A DNA stretch of 64,000 nt from an uncultured Oscillospiraceae bacterium (GTDB lineage Bacteria; Bacillota; Clostridia; Oscillospirales; Oscillospiraceae). The notes under the pieces were generated by a model, which did not search any database, was not told where the DNA came from, and saw only the letters and a program-made list of their open reading frames with translations. Positions 45,019-53,881 of the stretch are shown piece by piece; within the stretch, counting starts at the first letter, position 1; every line of letters starts with the position of its first letter. The position numbers and the translations under genes were made by a program. Location: NCBI GenBank assembly GCA_944385405.1, contig CALWXB010000002.1:1-64000 (forward strand), read 5' to 3'.

Positions 45019-45864
45019 TCAATATCCCACGATAAGGCCCTTCTCCATGGCATAGAAGCTGGTAAGTCCGCGGCAGGGCAGGATATCCACGCTGCGCACC
45101 GGGAGATCGGCCAGGATCTGCTCCCGCAGCTGCAGCGCGCCCTCCGGATTCTCACAGTGGGAGATCACCACCTGGGCGCCCTCGCAGTCCTTGCTGGCGC
45201 CCATGAGCGCGGTGATGGCACGGTAGGTCTTGCGCTCTCCCCGGGCCTTGTCCGCCACGTGGATGGTGCCCTGGGCGGTGGCGTCGGCAATGACATGAAT
45301 GCCCAGCGACCGCAGCAGCGTGCCCACCAGGGGCCGCATCCGACCGTTCTTGATGAGGTTGTCGAAGCACTCCAGGGTGAAGCAGGTGCGCAGCGATGCC
45401 TGATACATCCGCAGCTGGCCGCACAGCTCCTCAAAGTCCCGCTCCGGGGCCTCCTCTATCAGCTGCCTGGCCCGACGGATCAGCAGCACCATGGCACCGG
45501 CGGTAGCCTTGGAGTCAATGACGCACACCTCCTTCTCCGGGTGTTCCTCCAATACCATCTCCCGGCCCATCATAGCAGCGTTGTACGTACCGGAGAGACT
45601 GCCGGAAATGGTGAAGCACACCGTCCGGTCTCCTTTTTCAAAGGCCCGGGCAAAGGCAGCAGGGGAGGGACAGGCCGTGGAAGAGGCGGACTTCTCCGCC
45701 GCCATGGCTGCCAGCAGCTCCGGCACCTCCAGGCTGTCGTTATCCAAAAATTCCCGGTCGCCTACCTGCAGCCGCAGCGGCACCGTTTCAAACCGCACCC
45801 GTTCACTGGTGAAATCCGACATCCGCAGGTCACAGCTGCTGTCGCTGACAATGTTCCAAACCAT
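45019..45864 (-). CDS. DegV-family fatty-acid-binding protein
   Basis: This encodes 281 aa from ATG 45864 (AAGGAGAG upstream). Family motifs: VSDSSCDL, TACPSPAAFARAF, CFTISGSLSGTYNAA, VIDSKATAGA. DegV/FakB proteins bind a fatty acid and present it to the FakA kinase, feeding host or exogenous fatty acids into phospholipids. No FakA here. Own promoter; divergent from the MarR-MATE unit. Confidence 0.92.
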   Translation of the reverse strand: MVWNIVSDSSCDLRMSDFTSERVRFETVPLRLQVGDREFLDNDSLEVPELLAAMAAEKSASSTACPSPAAFARAFEKGDRTVCFTISGSLSGTYNAAMMGREMVLEEHPEKEVCVIDSKATAGAMVLLIRRARQLIEEAPERDFEELCGQLRMYQASLRTCFTLECFDNLIKNGRMRPLVGTLLRSLGIHVIADATAQGTIHVADKARGERKTYRAITALMGASKDCEGAQVVISHCENPEGALQLREQILADLPVRSVDILPCRGLTSFYAMEKGLIVGY

Positions 45865-45910
45865 ACGTCTCTCCTTATGATGTAGTCTGTCATACCAGAT
45901 TCTTATCTTC

Positions 45911-45939
45911 ATCATAGCGCGGCACAGCGTGTTTGTCAA
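45911..45939 (-). promoter_or_regulatory. Sigma-A promoter of the degV-like gene
   Basis: Minus strand TTGACA (45934-45939), 17 bases, TATGAT (45911-45916). Confidence 0.85.
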
Positions 45940-45950
45940 TGCCCAATGCC

Positions 45951-45979
45951 TTGACAGCGACTGCGGTCCGTGGTATGGT
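45951..45979 (+). promoter_or_regulatory. Sigma-A promoter of the marR-MATE unit
   Basis: TTGACA (45951-45956), 17 bases, TATGGT (45974-45979). It lies back to back with the degV promoter, -35 boxes 11 bases apart. Confidence 0.8.
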
Positions 45980-45999
45980 AATCTTGTTTTTTACAGAAC

Positions 46000-46016
46000 A
46001 GTTTCCAAACGAAACT
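46000..46016. promoter_or_regulatory. Inverted repeat, possible MarR operator
   Basis: AGTTTC-CAAAC-GAAACT, ~20 bases downstream of the -10 box and 24 bases before the GTG start of the MarR gene: the usual place for MarR autorepression. Confidence 0.5.
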
Positions 46017-46039
46017 TTTTTGAAAGGGAGGACTTTGCC

Positions 46040-46489
46040 GTGTCCATCTCCTATACCCGCATGCTGCAGTTTTACCAGCATTTCAGCCGGTTCTACTGCC
46101 GCCGGTTCGCGCCGCTGCTGACCCGCAGCGGTCTTTCCATGCGGGAGATGAACGTACTGCTGTTTTTCGCCAATAATCCGGATTACGACACCGCACGGGA
46201 CGTAACCCAATACCGGGGGCTGTCCAAGTCCCAGGTATCCCAGGCAGTGGATCTGCTGTGTGCCCAGGGCCTGCTGGACCGTCAGGCAGACCCCTCGGAC
46301 CGGCGGGTGATCCATCTCCATCTGACGAAGGAGGCCGAGCCTCTGGCCAGGGAAGCCCAGGCCGTGCAGGCAGGCTGTACCGCCCGGCTGCTGCAGGACT
46401 TTTCTCAGGAGGAAACAAATCAGTTTTGCGCGTTTTTGGAGCGTGTCCTGGACAACGGCAGCACTCTGGAAAAGGAGGCAAACACATGA
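46040..46489 (+). CDS. MarR-family regulator
   Basis: This encodes 149 aa from GTG 46040, preceded by GGGAGG at 8 bases. Winged HTH at ~45-105 (YRGLSKSQVSQAVDLLCAQG, then wing DRQADPSDRRVIHLHLT). Shares an ATGA overlap with the MATE gene downstream, so it very likely represses its own promoter and the efflux pump, releasing on ligand binding. Confidence 0.92.
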   Translation: MSISYTRMLQFYQHFSRFYCRRFAPLLTRSGLSMREMNVLLFFANNPDYDTARDVTQYRGLSKSQVSQAVDLLCAQGLLDRQADPSDRRVIHLHLTKEAEPLAREAQAVQAGCTARLLQDFSQEETNQFCAFLERVLDNGSTLEKEANT

Positions 46490-47865
46490 ATCGGTCACAG
46501 CAAGTGGATCTGGGCTCCGGCAGCGTGGGACGGCTGCTTTTTTCTCTGGCAGTCCCCACCATCACATCTCAGATCGTGAACATGCTCTATAACATTGTGG
46601 ACCGGGTGTACATCGGCCACATGGCCCCGGTGGAGACCGTGGGCAAGCTGGCGCTGGGCGGCGTGGGCGTGTGCCTGCCGGTGATCATGATCGTCTCCGC
46701 TTTTGCAGCGCTCCTGGCCATGGGCGGTGCGCCCCGGGCCTCCATCGCCGAGGGACGCGGGGATCTGGCCGAGGCCGAGCGCATCATGGGCAACTGCTTC
46801 ACCATGCTGGTGGCGGTGGGGCTGGTGCTGACAGTGGTGTTCCGGGTGTTCTCCCGTCCCATTCTCCTGGCCTTCGGCGCCAGCGACAACAACATCGCCT
46901 ACGCCGTGGACTATATGAACATCTATGCCGTGGGCACGCTGTTCGTCCAGGTGACGCTGGGCATGAACGCCTACATCACCGCCCAGGGCTTCAGCATCGT
47001 GAGCATGAAGACTGTCCTCATCGGCGCCGTGCTCAATACCATCCTGGACCCCATTTTCATCTTCGGGCTGGGTCTGGGCGTCCGGGGCGCGGCCCTGGCC
47101 ACCATCCTCTCCCAGGCCGTCAGTGCAGCGTGGGTGCTGCGCTTCATCACCGGCCCCCAGACCAAGTGGCATCTGCGCAAGGCCTGCCTGCGGCCTCAGG
47201 CGGAGGTGGTTCTGCCGGCCCTGGCGCTGGGCCTCTCCCCATTCATCATGCAGTCCACAGAGAGCCTCATCGCCGTGTGCTTCAACCGCTCCCTGCTCCG
47301 CTACGGCGGCGACGTGGCCGTCAGCGCCATGGCGGTGCTCACCAGCATTATGCAGTTTGCCATGATGCCCCTTCAAGGTCTGACCCAGGGTGCCCAGCCC
47401 ATCGTCAGCTACAACTACGGCGCCCGAAATCCCCATCGGGTGCGCCGGGCGTTCAAATGCCTGCTGGCGTCCTGCGTGGCCTACTCCCTGACGCTGTGGC
47501 TGCTGGTACAGCTGTTGCCCTCCCTCTTCGCCCGGATGTTCACGCCGGATCCGGAACTCATCTCCTATACCGCCTGGGCCCTGCGGATCTATATGGGCGC
47601 CACCGGCATTTTCGGCGTCCAGATCGCCTGCCAGCAGACCTTTGTGGCCCTGGGCAACGCCAAGACCTCCCTGTTTCTGGCAGTGCTCCGCAAGATCATT
47701 TTGCTGATCCCCCTCATCTACATTCTGCCCAACTTTTTTGCCGACAAAGCCTTCGCCGTCTTTTTGGCGGAGCCGGTGGCGGATGTGCTGGCCGTGTGCA
47801 CCACCTCCCTGATGTTTTTCTTCCAATTCCGCCGCAGCATGGCGCAGCTGGAGCAGCCCCGCTGA
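46486..47865 (+). CDS. MATE-family multidrug efflux transporter
   Basis: This encodes 459 aa from ATG 46486 (AAGGAGG upstream). Twelve hydrophobic segments, two MatE repeats; N-terminal LAVPTITSQIVNMLYNIVDR and GLTQGAQPIVSYNYGA are typical. Exports toxic compounds using Na+ or H+. Translationally coupled to MarR. Ends at a bidirectional terminator. Confidence 0.93.
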   Translation: MNRSQQVDLGSGSVGRLLFSLAVPTITSQIVNMLYNIVDRVYIGHMAPVETVGKLALGGVGVCLPVIMIVSAFAALLAMGGAPRASIAEGRGDLAEAERIMGNCFTMLVAVGLVLTVVFRVFSRPILLAFGASDNNIAYAVDYMNIYAVGTLFVQVTLGMNAYITAQGFSIVSMKTVLIGAVLNTILDPIFIFGLGLGVRGAALATILSQAVSAAWVLRFITGPQTKWHLRKACLRPQAEVVLPALALGLSPFIMQSTESLIAVCFNRSLLRYGGDVAVSAMAVLTSIMQFAMMPLQGLTQGAQPIVSYNYGARNPHRVRRAFKCLLASCVAYSLTLWLLVQLLPSLFARMFTPDPELISYTAWALRIYMGATGIFGVQIACQQTFVALGNAKTSLFLAVLRKIILLIPLIYILPNFFADKAFAVFLAEPVADVLAVCTTSLMFFFQFRRSMAQLEQPR

Positions 47866-47902
47866 AAAACAAGCACCCGCCTTCCGGCGGGTGCTTGTTT
47901 TT
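47865..47902. terminator. Bidirectional terminator between MATE and NCS2 genes
   Basis: AAAAACAAGCACCCGCC (47865-47881) pairs perfectly with GGCGGGTGCTTGTTTTT (47886-47902) around TTCC. Confidence 0.93.
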
Positions 47903-47910
47903 CAGTCCGG

Positions 47911-49263
47911 TCAGCGCTCCTTGGGAAGGATCAGGTTCAGCAGCACCGCCATCAGCGTGGCGATGACCACCGGGGATTTGCCGAAGATCATCGTCACCGC
48001 CTCGGGGAACTGGCTCAGAGCAGAGGAGGCCTGCGAGATGCCCACGCCCAGGGCCGCACTGAGGCCCACGATGGTGGTATTGCGGGCAGTGAGCTCCTGG
48101 GAAGCGATGAGCTTCATGCCTGTCATGGCAATGGTGGAGAACACGGTAACGGTGGCGCCGCCCAGCACGCACTGGGGAATGGTGGTCAGCAGCGCCGCAA
48201 ATTTGGGAGACACGCCCGCCAGCAGCAGGAAACCGCCCGCCATGGCAAACACCGTGCGGTTGACCACCTTGTTGGTGGTGACGATGCCCACGTTCTGGGA
48301 ATAGGTGGCGGTGGGCAGGCCGCCGAAGAGGGCGGTGAGGATATTGGTGGCGCCGTAGGCGATGATGCCGCCCTGGAGCTCCGTGTCGGTGGGATCCCGG
48401 TCCAGGCCGCCGATGGTGGTGGCGGTGAAATCGCCGATGGCCTGGATGGAGTTGATGGCAAAGAGCAGTCCCACGGCGATGCAGCTGGGCGCATCGAAGG
48501 AGATGCCGAAGTGGAGGAACCGGGGCAGGGAGAACCAGGCCGCCGTACCCACGTCGGCAAAGCTCACCATGCCGAAGGCCATGGCCACCACATAGCCGAA
48601 AAGCATTCCCAGCAGGATGGAGGCCAGCTTGCACACGCCCCTGGCCTTGTGGTTCAGCACCAGTACCGTCGTCAGCGTCAGCGCCGCCACCAGCCAGTTC
48701 TGCCAGGAGCCATACACCAGCGCCTCGGAAAGGCCCTGGGCCGCCACGGACTCCGCCGTGTTGCCGGTGCCGCCGGCCATATAGTTGATGGCGGTGGGAT
48801 AGAGGGAGAGGCCGATGGTGAACACCACGGTGCCCGTGATCACTGGCGGGAACAAAAGTCGGATCTTCTTGACAAAGATGCCCACCACAATGGCCACCAC
48901 GCCGCCCACCAGCATGGCGCCGGCAATGGCGGCAATGCCGCCGCCGGAGGCGGCAATAGCCTGCATGCTGGGCACATAGGCAAAGCTGACGCCCAGGATC
49001 ACCGGCAGTCCGGAGCCGAACCGGCCGCCGATGGGATAGAGCTGCAGCAGGGTGGACACGGCGGACATGACCAGAGATGCCTGGATCAGCAGTACCTGGT
49101 CCTCCTGGCTGAGCCCCACGGCCCCTGCAATGATGATGGGCGGGGTGACGCACCCTACGATCATGGCCACCAGATGCTGCAGCGCCAGCGAGGCGGAGGT
49201 CCCCAGCGGCGGGACGCCCCGGAACTGAAACAGCAGTTTCCGGCGGGAATCCATCATTTCCAT
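47911..49263 (-). CDS. NCS2-family purine (xanthine/uric acid) permease
   Basis: This encodes 450 aa from ATG 49263 (AAAGGGG at 7 bases). About fourteen hydrophobic segments. Family motifs: LALQHLVAMIVGCVTPP, GSGLPVILGVSFAYVPS and the substrate-site NVGIVTTNKVVNR. It imports xanthine, uric acid or uracil. Guanine deaminase, also in this window, produces xanthine. Own promoter with an adjacent inverted repeat. Confidence 0.92.
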   Translation of the reverse strand: MEMMDSRRKLLFQFRGVPPLGTSASLALQHLVAMIVGCVTPPIIIAGAVGLSQEDQVLLIQASLVMSAVSTLLQLYPIGGRFGSGLPVILGVSFAYVPSMQAIAASGGGIAAIAGAMLVGGVVAIVVGIFVKKIRLLFPPVITGTVVFTIGLSLYPTAINYMAGGTGNTAESVAAQGLSEALVYGSWQNWLVAALTLTTVLVLNHKARGVCKLASILLGMLFGYVVAMAFGMVSFADVGTAAWFSLPRFLHFGISFDAPSCIAVGLLFAINSIQAIGDFTATTIGGLDRDPTDTELQGGIIAYGATNILTALFGGLPTATYSQNVGIVTTNKVVNRTVFAMAGGFLLLAGVSPKFAALLTTIPQCVLGGATVTVFSTIAMTGMKLIASQELTARNTTIVGLSAALGVGISQASSALSQFPEAVTMIFGKSPVVIATLMAVLLNLILPKER

Positions 49264-49305
49264 ACAAAATCCCCTTTCCAAAGGAAATCACAAGTCTCTT
49301 TTTCT

Positions 49306-49334
49306 ATGATACCATACCCGTCCGCAAAAGCAAA
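49306..49334 (-). promoter_or_regulatory. Promoter of the NCS2 permease
   Basis: Minus strand TTTGCT (49329-49334), 17 bases, TATCAT (49306-49311). Confidence 0.6.
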
Positions 49335-49340
49335 CAAAAT

Positions 49341-49357
49341 TTTTGATAATCTCAAAA
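49341..49357. promoter_or_regulatory. Inverted repeat upstream of the NCS2 -35 box
   Basis: TTTTGA-TAATC-TCAAAA, six bases upstream of the -35 element; a candidate activator or repressor site. I see no purine riboswitch in the leader. Confidence 0.45.
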
Positions 49358-49400
49358 TTTATTTGTGCAATCTGCGAATTTTTAGGTCCACTGTCATACA

Positions 49401-49432
49401 AAAACGGTCCCGCGCCTTCCGGCGCGGGACCG
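49401..49432 (-). terminator. Terminator of the M20-ABC operon
   Basis: Reading leftward, CGGTCCCGCGCC (49421-49432) pairs with GGCGCGGGACCG (49405-49416), followed by TTTTTG. It follows the M20 gene stop by 26 bases. Confidence 0.85.
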
Positions 49433-49458
49433 CTTGCAGGTATGGGGATGCGCGGCGC

Positions 49459-50901
49459 TCAGTCCGGCACCACCGGCACGGCGCCGGCGGGAATGGGGCA
49501 GGTGTACCCCGCCTCCGTCCGGCGGAGAAACTCCACCCGTGCCTCCTCCAGCAGCGCAGGCTGGGCAAGAAGATCGATGGCCGCTCCAGCCAGGACCTTG
49601 CCGGCATGGAGGGCGGCCTTGTGGCCGATGTCCGTCCGGCCGCAGGAGACGTTCTGCCAGCTGTGGCCGGGACAGCCGTTGGGCCAGGCCGCCACGTGGA
49701 TCTGACCGGTGGGACACTGCCAGCTGACATCTCCCACATCAGTAGAGCCGGGCTGGAACGCCTCCCCCTGATACAGCGGCACCAGAAAATCGTTCATGGT
49801 GTGGCCGACTTCACTCTGCAGGCGGCGCACCTGTTCCAGCACCGTGCCGTCATACCGGGCGCCGATGCCCGGCACCCCATCGCTGCCGGGATAGGTCTTG
49901 GCCAAGGCATCTGCAAAGGCGAGTTCCTCCGGTGTATGCCCCGGGACGCCCAGCTCCTGAAAGTTCCGGTAGAGCACCGCCTCCAGGGCGTGGTTGGTGA
50001 CGGTGTCCGCCAGACCGTCGATGAACTGCTTTTCAAAGGTGGTACCCGTCATCAATGCCGCACCGGCGGCGATGTCGTCCACCCGCTTCTGCAGCTCCAC
50101 TGCCTCGGAGACATGATTGGAGCGGACCATATACAGCACGCTGGCCCGGGGCTGGACCACATTGGGGCTGCGGCCGCCGGCATCGGTGATGGCATAGTGG
50201 ACGCGGGCCTTGTCGCTCATGTGCTCCCGGAGGAACTGCACGCCGATGTTCATCAGCTCCACGGCATCCAGGGCGCTGCGGCCCCGGTCCGGGTCACCGG
50301 CGGCATGGGCCGCCACGCCGGTGAAGTGATACTGGGTCTGGATACAGGAGTTGGAGGAACCGGTGACCACCTCGTTCACATCGTCCGGGTGCCAGGTGAG
50401 GGCCGCATCCAGCCCCCGCCACAGCTCCTCCCGGGCCATAAAGGCCTTGGCGGCGCCGCCCTCTTCGCCGGGACAGCCGTAGAGCACCACGGTGCCCGGC
50501 GCACCGGTACGTGCAAGCCAGTCTTTCACGCCCAGGGCGGCGGCAAAGGCGCCGGCCCCCAGCAGGTTGTGGCCGCAGCCGTGACCGCAGCCGCCGGGCA
50601 CACGCTCCTTCCGCTCCAGAGCGCCCCCCTCCTGGGAGAGGCCGGAGAGGGCATCGTACTCCGCCAGCAGTCCGATCACCGGGCGGCCGCTGCCATAGGA
50701 GGCGGAAAAGGCAGTGGGTATGCCGCAGATCCCCCGCTCCACTGCAAAGCCTTCTGCCTCCAGCACCCCGCAGTACTTCTCGGCGGAGCGCACCTCCTGC
50801 AGGGACAGCTCCGCATAGTCCCAGACACAGTCCGCCACCTCTGTCACCAGGGCGGCCTTGGCGTCTACGGCGGCCAAGGCCGCCTGCTTGTCCGTATTCA
50901 T
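49459..50901 (-). CDS. M20-family amidohydrolase, AbgB-like
   Basis: This encodes 480 aa from ATG 50901 (AAGGAGG upstream). Metal-binding motifs ALLAEYDAL, GCGHGCGHNLLG, CPGEEGGAAK and a late WPNGCPGHSWQ. Lid domain ~190-310. Closest in type to AbgB (p-aminobenzoyl-glutamate hydrolase subunit) and related dipeptide or N-acyl amino-acid hydrolases. It follows the ABC ATPase gene by 59 bases, at the end of a polar amino-acid import operon, so it probably hydrolyses the imported conjugate. Confidence 0.88.
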   Translation of the reverse strand: MNTDKQAALAAVDAKAALVTEVADCVWDYAELSLQEVRSAEKYCGVLEAEGFAVERGICGIPTAFSASYGSGRPVIGLLAEYDALSGLSQEGGALERKERVPGGCGHGCGHNLLGAGAFAAALGVKDWLARTGAPGTVVLYGCPGEEGGAAKAFMAREELWRGLDAALTWHPDDVNEVVTGSSNSCIQTQYHFTGVAAHAAGDPDRGRSALDAVELMNIGVQFLREHMSDKARVHYAITDAGGRSPNVVQPRASVLYMVRSNHVSEAVELQKRVDDIAAGAALMTGTTFEKQFIDGLADTVTNHALEAVLYRNFQELGVPGHTPEELAFADALAKTYPGSDGVPGIGARYDGTVLEQVRRLQSEVGHTMNDFLVPLYQGEAFQPGSTDVGDVSWQCPTGQIHVAAWPNGCPGHSWQNVSCGRTDIGHKAALHAGKVLAGAAIDLLAQPALLEEARVEFLRRTEAGYTCPIPAGAVPVVPD

Positions 50902-50960
50902 AGAGGTTCCTCCTTGCGTGAAATGAAAAGCGGCGCGCACGGTGTGCGCGCCGCCCAGGG

Positions 50961-51737
50961 TTACAGCACCCTGCTGAGAAAATCCTGCAGCCGGGGGTGC
51001 GTGGGATGGCCGAAGATCTCGTCCGGCGTGCCCTGCTCCAGGAGCTTGCCGTCCGCCATAAACAGCACCCGGCTGCCCACCTCCCGGGCAAAGCCCATCT
51101 CGTGGGTGACCACCACCATGGTCATGCCCTCCTGAGCCAGCTCCTTCATGACCTCCAGCACCTCGCCCACCATCTCGGGGTCCAGGGCGGACGTGGGCTC
51201 GTCAAAGAGCATCACTTCCGGCTCCATCATCAGCGCCCGGACAATGGCGATGCGCTGCTTCTGACCGCCGGAGAGCTGGATGGGATAGGCCTCCGCGCGG
51301 TCCTGCAGACCCACCCGGGCCAGCAGGGCCAGGGCCTTTTTCTCCGCTTCCGCCTTGTTCATGTGCTTGACCTGGATGGGCGCCAGGGTCATGTTGTCCA
51401 GGATCGTCATGTGGGGGAAGAGGTTGAAGTGCTGGAACACCATGCCCATTTTCTGTCGGTGCTGGTCGATGTTCACCCGCACCAGCTTGCCCGACGCATC
51501 GGGGACCTTGGGCTTGGTGATGTCCACCCCATCAAAGATGATGGCACCGCCGGTGGGCTGCTCCATCAGGTTCAGGCTCCGCAGGAAGGTGGATTTGCCG
51601 GAACCGGAGGGACCGATCACCACCATCACGTCGCCCCGGTCGATGTCCACCGTGACGCCGTCCAGGGCCTTGATGGCGCCCTTGTTGTAGTATTTCTTCA
51701 GGTCCCGGACCTGGATCAGCTTATCTCCGGTCGCCAC
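50961..51737 (-). CDS. Polar amino-acid ABC transporter ATP-binding protein
   Basis: This encodes 258 aa from GTG 51737 (AAAGGAG 8 bases upstream; overlaps the permease gene by 17 bases). Walker [11 protein letters not shown]-loop FQHFNLFPH, signature LSGGQKQR, Walker [13 protein letters not shown], switch VVVTHE. Powers import via the neighbouring permease and binding protein. Confidence 0.95.
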   Translation of the reverse strand: MATGDKLIQVRDLKKYYNKGAIKALDGVTVDIDRGDVMVVIGPSGSGKSTFLRSLNLMEQPTGGAIIFDGVDITKPKVPDASGKLVRVNIDQHRQKMGMVFQHFNLFPHMTILDNMTLAPIQVKHMNKAEAEKKALALLARVGLQDRAEAYPIQLSGGQKQRIAIVRALMMEPEVMLFDEPTSALDPEMVGEVLEVMKELAQEGMTMVVVTHEMGFAREVGSRVLFMADGKLLEQGTPDEIFGHPTHPRLQDFLSRVL

Positions 51738-52545
51738 GGCTCATTCTCCTTTCGATGTACGCAATCAGCTTGGACAGCGGGAAGCAGATGCAGAAATACA
51801 AAAGCGTCGCCACCAGCAAAGGCTCCATGATGATATACGTCGCGGAACGGATGGAGTTGACCATGGCCATGATGTCCTGCACACCGATGACATAGGTAAT
51901 GGCGGACTCCTTGATGATGGTGACGAACTCGTTGGCAATGGCGGGAAGAATGTTCTTGATGGCCTGGGGCAGGATGATGAAGCGCATGTTCTGCATCTGG
52001 GTCAGTCCCAGGGAACGGGCGGCCTCCGTCTGTCCGCCGTCGATGGACTGAAGGCCGGAGCGGATAATCTCGCACAGATAGGCCGCGGAGTTCATGGCCA
52101 GGGCCACCACACCGGGGAAAAAGCGGTTGAAGGAAATAAATCCGAAGATCTTGAAGGTGGGCAGATCAAACAGCAGGCTGAACACGCCGTAATAAATCAG
52201 GGAGATCTGCACCAGGACCGGGGTGGAGCGGATCACTTCCACATAGGCGGTGGCCAGGAACGACAACGGGTTGAACCGTCCCAGGTGATAGAGGAACCCG
52301 GAATCCCGCAGCAGGCCGCTCTCTTTGTCCCGCTCGAAAAAGCCGAACACACGGGGAAACGCATGGGCCAGCCACAAAAGCGGGCGAAAATTGCTCATGC
52401 GCAGCACCGCCAGCATCAGACCCAGAACAAAGCCCAGCAGCACCGTGAAAAACGCCAGCAGCAGCGTGACGATCAGGCCCTCCTTGAACATATTGGCGTA
52501 GGGAAGGAGAGCTTCAAAGTTTTTCAGCTGGATAAAGTTTCCCAT
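51721..52545 (-). CDS. Polar amino-acid ABC transporter permease (HisM/GlnP family)
   Basis: This encodes 274 aa with five to six hydrophobic segments and the EAA loop ([18 protein letters not shown], then [13 protein letters not shown]). An unusually long loop after the second span (~60-90, [19 protein letters not shown]) is present. Follows the binding-protein gene after a hairpin. Confidence 0.93.
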   Translation of the reverse strand: MGNFIQLKNFEALLPYANMFKEGLIVTLLLAFFTVLLGFVLGLMLAVLRMSNFRPLLWLAHAFPRVFGFFERDKESGLLRDSGFLYHLGRFNPLSFLATAYVEVIRSTPVLVQISLIYYGVFSLLFDLPTFKIFGFISFNRFFPGVVALAMNSAAYLCEIIRSGLQSIDGGQTEAARSLGLTQMQNMRFIILPQAIKNILPAIANEFVTIIKESAITYVIGVQDIMAMVNSIRSATYIIMEPLLVATLLYFCICFPLSKLIAYIERRMSRGDRR

Positions 52546-52589
52546 GGGTTCGCCCCTTTCTCTATTTCTTCCGGACTCTCAAAAACACG

Positions 52590-52625
52590 CCAATTCCTCC
52601 CCCGATCCTTCGGGGGAGGAATTGG
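52590..52625 (-). terminator. Intra-operon hairpin between binding protein and permease genes
   Basis: CCAATTCCTCCCCCGA (52590-52605) pairs perfectly with 52610-52625, then (leftward) CGTGTTTTTG. A partial terminator or 3' stabiliser would yield more binding protein than permease, as is usual in such operons. Confidence 0.65.
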
Positions 52626-52643
52626 AAATCTTCACACGTTTGC

Positions 52644-53570
52644 TCAGCCCTCGGCGGAAGCAGCCTGGCCGTTCTCGTCCAGCAGGCCCTCATAGGTGGT
52701 GCCGGAAGCCAGCTCATTGGCCTCGGTGACGAACTGGTCCATGGTACCATCCGCCAGAACAGCGGCGATGGCACGGTTCACACCCTCCAGCAGGGCGGCG
52801 TTGCCCTTGGAGACGCCCACCACGGAGCCCTCCTGGTCATAGGGGACATCCAGCAGCACCTTGAGGTCGGGATAATTCTGGGCGTAGCTCTGGGCTACCA
52901 CCGTCTCGATGTAGGCGCCGTCCAGGTTGCCGGCCACCAGATCGGCCACGATGTCGGTGACCTTGGGCAGCTGGATCAGCTCGGCGTCAGGAGAGTTGGC
53001 CATGGCCAGATCCACCTGGATGGAGCCGGTCTGGGCGCCAAAGGTGTACTCGGCGCTGTTGGTGTCCTCCAGAGAGGTGAACTTGTCGGCGTTGGCCTGG
53101 GTGGTCACAAAGGACTGGCCGCCGGTATAGAAGATCTCGGAGAAGTCCATGATATTCTCACGCTCGGGCTTGGGGGAGTAGCCCGCCATGCCCAGATCCA
53201 CGCTCTTGTTCTGCAGCTCCAGCAGCGTGCCGTCAAAGTCCATGGGGATGACCTCCAACTGGAGGCCCAGGTAGTCGGCGATGTACTGCGCCAGGCTCAT
53301 CTCAAAGCCGGCCAGAGAGGCCTGGCCGTCCTCGCCGATGGCGTAGAACTCATAGGGGGCGAAGTCGGGGCTGGTGGCCACGGTGAGCGTGCCCTCCGTA
53401 ACGGTGGTGATGGCAGCCTTCAGGTCGTCAATGGACATGGAGGCGTAATCCACGGTCTCTTCCTGAGCACCTTCCTCGGCGCCCTCTTCAGCGGCCTCTT
53501 CCTTGCTGCCGCAGGCGGCAAGGCTCAGCACCAGAGAGAGCGTCAGCAGCAATGCAAACAACTTTTTCAT
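52644..53570 (-). CDS. Polar amino-acid ABC transporter substrate-binding lipoprotein
   Basis: This encodes 308 aa from ATG 53570 (AAAGGAAG upstream). Lipobox LSLAAC, then an acidic linker (KEEAAEEGAEEGAQEE) and an SBP_bac_3 domain (~55-300: SPDFAPYEFYAIGEDG, GFEMSLAQYIADYL, MDFDGTLLELQNKSVDLGMAG). Binds an amino acid or small derivative. First gene of the operon. Confidence 0.94.
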   Translation of the reverse strand: MKKLFALLLTLSLVLSLAACGSKEEAAEEGAEEGAQEETVDYASMSIDDLKAAITTVTEGTLTVATSPDFAPYEFYAIGEDGQASLAGFEMSLAQYIADYLGLQLEVIPMDFDGTLLELQNKSVDLGMAGYSPKPERENIMDFSEIFYTGGQSFVTTQANADKFTSLEDTNSAEYTFGAQTGSIQVDLAMANSPDAELIQLPKVTDIVADLVAGNLDGAYIETVVAQSYAQNYPDLKVLLDVPYDQEGSVVGVSKGNAALLEGVNRAIAAVLADGTMDQFVTEANELASGTTYEGLLDENGQAASAEG

Positions 53571-53660
53571 GGTACAAACTTCCTTTTTCATCCAGGCCGC
53601 CTCCCAAAGGCGGCGGCGCGTGTTTTTTGTCTGCCGGGACAGCCCGGCTTGACAGGGGAT

Positions 53661-53689
53661 ACCTTATCACGCCCCGCCGGTTCTGTCAA
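53661..53689 (-). promoter_or_regulatory. Sigma-A promoter of the ABC-M20 operon
   Basis: Minus strand TTGACA (53684-53689), 17 bases, TAAGGT (53661-53666). The leader ahead of the lipoprotein gene holds small GC hairpins (around 53592-53650) with no clear role. Confidence 0.75.
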
Positions 53690-53844
53690 TACTTTTTCAA
53701 AAAATCTGTATATTTATTTGCGTGTTTTTTCCTGCGGCACCCAATGAATCTGTGAAAGTGCGCTAAAATTGGCCCTTTATTTTTGTTATTCCCGCCATCA
53801 CGGCGTGTATATTTTTTGTGCATATGCGTTTTTGCGTGTATACT

Positions 53845-53881
53845 AAAAAGCCGGAGGCCCTGCAGGGCCTCCGGCTTTTTT
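53845..53881 (-). terminator. Terminator of the arginine deiminase operon
   Basis: AAAAAGCCGGAGGCC pairs with GGCCTCCGGCTTTTT around CTGCAG; it overlaps the yfcC stop codon and can act in both directions. Confidence 0.88.
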
